This document shows, one piece after another, positions 5,942 to 6,302 of a stretch of DNA of 6,302 bases. The first letter of the stretch is position 1. Each line of letters begins with the position of its first letter. Location: NCBI GenBank assembly GCA_021809225.1, contig JAKBAL010000135.1, positions 1-6,302 of the forward strand, written 5' to 3'. The notes below the pieces were generated by a model. That model had not been told where the DNA came from. It saw nothing but the letters and a program-made list of their open reading frames with translations, and did no database searches. Source of the DNA: Pseudomonadota bacterium. GTDB lineage: Bacteria > Pseudomonadota > Alphaproteobacteria > UBA9655. The position numbers were made by a program, and so were the translations under genes.

Positions 5942-6211
5942 ATGTTTGAAAACAAACTCGTTGCTGTTATTAATAAATCTTGTGATCAAGGGGTTGCCAA
6001 AAATGCCCTTGCTCACATGAGCTTTGGGTTGGGCCAAATTGTTGAAAAGGATAAGGCCCTTTTATGTGACTATGTCGATGGAGATAGCACCCTCCACCCT
6101 GCGATTTCAAGCATGCCCTTTATTGTCCTTAGCGCAAACTCCAATAAGATTCGAGCAGCTATTCATACCGCTCGTGAGAAAAATATCCTCTGCGTGAATT
6201 TCATTAGATAA
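5942..6211 (+). CDS. DUF2000-family protein, C-terminally short
   Basis: Eighty-nine residues from ATG 5942. The N-terminal strand NKLVAVINK, the helix NALAHMSFGLG (about 18-28), the block DYVDGDSTLHPAISSMPFIVL (about 43-63) and the basic helix up to ILCVNF match the order of features in DUF2000 proteins, where similar text reads HP.IS..PF.VL.A....IR. The family is thought to adopt a fold like peptidyl-tRNA hydrolase 2; no reaction is established. Typical members run to about 130-140 residues; this one stops right after the Asn-Phe that ends the second conserved block. The usual T-Y-E-E-Q helix and YLG...FG strand do not appear in any frame downstream, so it is probably truncated and may be decaying, although its ribosome site is excellent. 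It lies just behind the tlc terminator with no obvious promoter of its own. Confidence 0.7.
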   Translation: MFENKLVAVINKSCDQGVAKNALAHMSFGLGQIVEKDKALLCDYVDGDSTLHPAISSMPFIVLSANSNKIRAAIHTAREKNILCVNFIR

Positions 6212-6285
6212 GTTGATAGTTTTTTCTAAATTCTGCGCTTTGAAATTAACCTCTTTTAGCTTAGAAGCTTTTGTACCGACTTGTT

Positions 6286-6291
6286 TTGACA
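6286..6291 (+). promoter_or_regulatory. Possible -35 box of a gene beyond the right edge
   Basis: TTGACA (6286-6291) is a perfect -35 hexamer, 75 bases after the DUF2000 stop, in an AT-rich gap with no coding signal. Any -10 box would fall outside the window, so it cannot be confirmed. Confidence 0.2.
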
Positions 6292-6302
6292 GATCGATAG
6301 AT

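Noticed and set aside
6258..6269. Small palindrome AGCTT-ag-AAGCT after the DUF2000 gene as terminator
   Set aside because: The stem is five pairs around a 2-base centre that cannot form a stable loop, and only four T follow.
6107..6302. Minus-strand frame open from the right edge into the DUF2000 gene
   Set aside because: About half of it is antisense to the DUF2000 gene, and the rest is only about 90 bases; no family is recognisable. The plus strand is also open over the last 90 bases, so openness is not informative here.

Overview
The window reads as part of the genome of an AT-rich, host-dependent bacterium, most likely an intracellular alphaproteobacterium of the Holosporales or Rickettsiales type. 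Two genes for nucleotide-transporter (NTT/Tlc) proteins are present; this family is typical of bacteria that live inside eukaryotic cells, and of plastids. The NAD(P)HX-repair gene has a C-terminal active-site block (ATAGTGDVLAG) of the form common in Alphaproteobacteria. There are also signs of genome decay: a stranded 3' end of a peptidase gene, a shortened DUF2000 gene and a 430-base stretch without a clear gene. The taxonomic placement is an inference.

Layout. Bases 1-421 (minus) hold the N-terminal 140 codons of a DUF2628-type membrane protein that runs off the left edge. Bases 422-852 hold no convincing gene, only a weak minus-strand ORF and a cluster of inverted repeats. Bases 853-2283 (minus) encode a bifunctional NAD(P)H-hydrate epimerase/dehydratase; a strong Shine-Dalgarno places its start at a GTG nine codons inside the longest reading frame. 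It is divergent, across 81 bases, from an NTT-family transporter (2365-3879, plus) that lacks most of the charged residues important in ATP/ADP translocases. The 3' end of that gene overlaps the C-terminal remnant of an S9 prolyl-oligopeptidase-family gene (to 4084).

The 4085-4318 leader carries a tandem 10-bp repeat, a perfect TTGACA box and a perfect 10-bp stem-loop. It precedes a canonical ATP/ADP translocase gene (4319-5863), which ends in a clear rho-independent terminator. A short DUF2000 gene (5942-6211) starts only 25 bases after the terminator T-run.

How the genes fit together. The canonical Tlc probably imports host ATP in exchange for ADP. The divergent paralogue probably carries another nucleotide-type substrate, or has changed its mechanism. 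The epimerase/dehydratase repairs hydrated NAD(P)H. A link between the NAD(P)HX enzyme and the divergent transporter through NAD supply is attractive but rests only on adjacency and the unusual residues. No mobile element, CRISPR array, tRNA or rRNA was seen. I saw nothing that amounts to a wholly new multi-gene system; the most interesting items are the divergent NTT and the regulatory leader of the canonical one.
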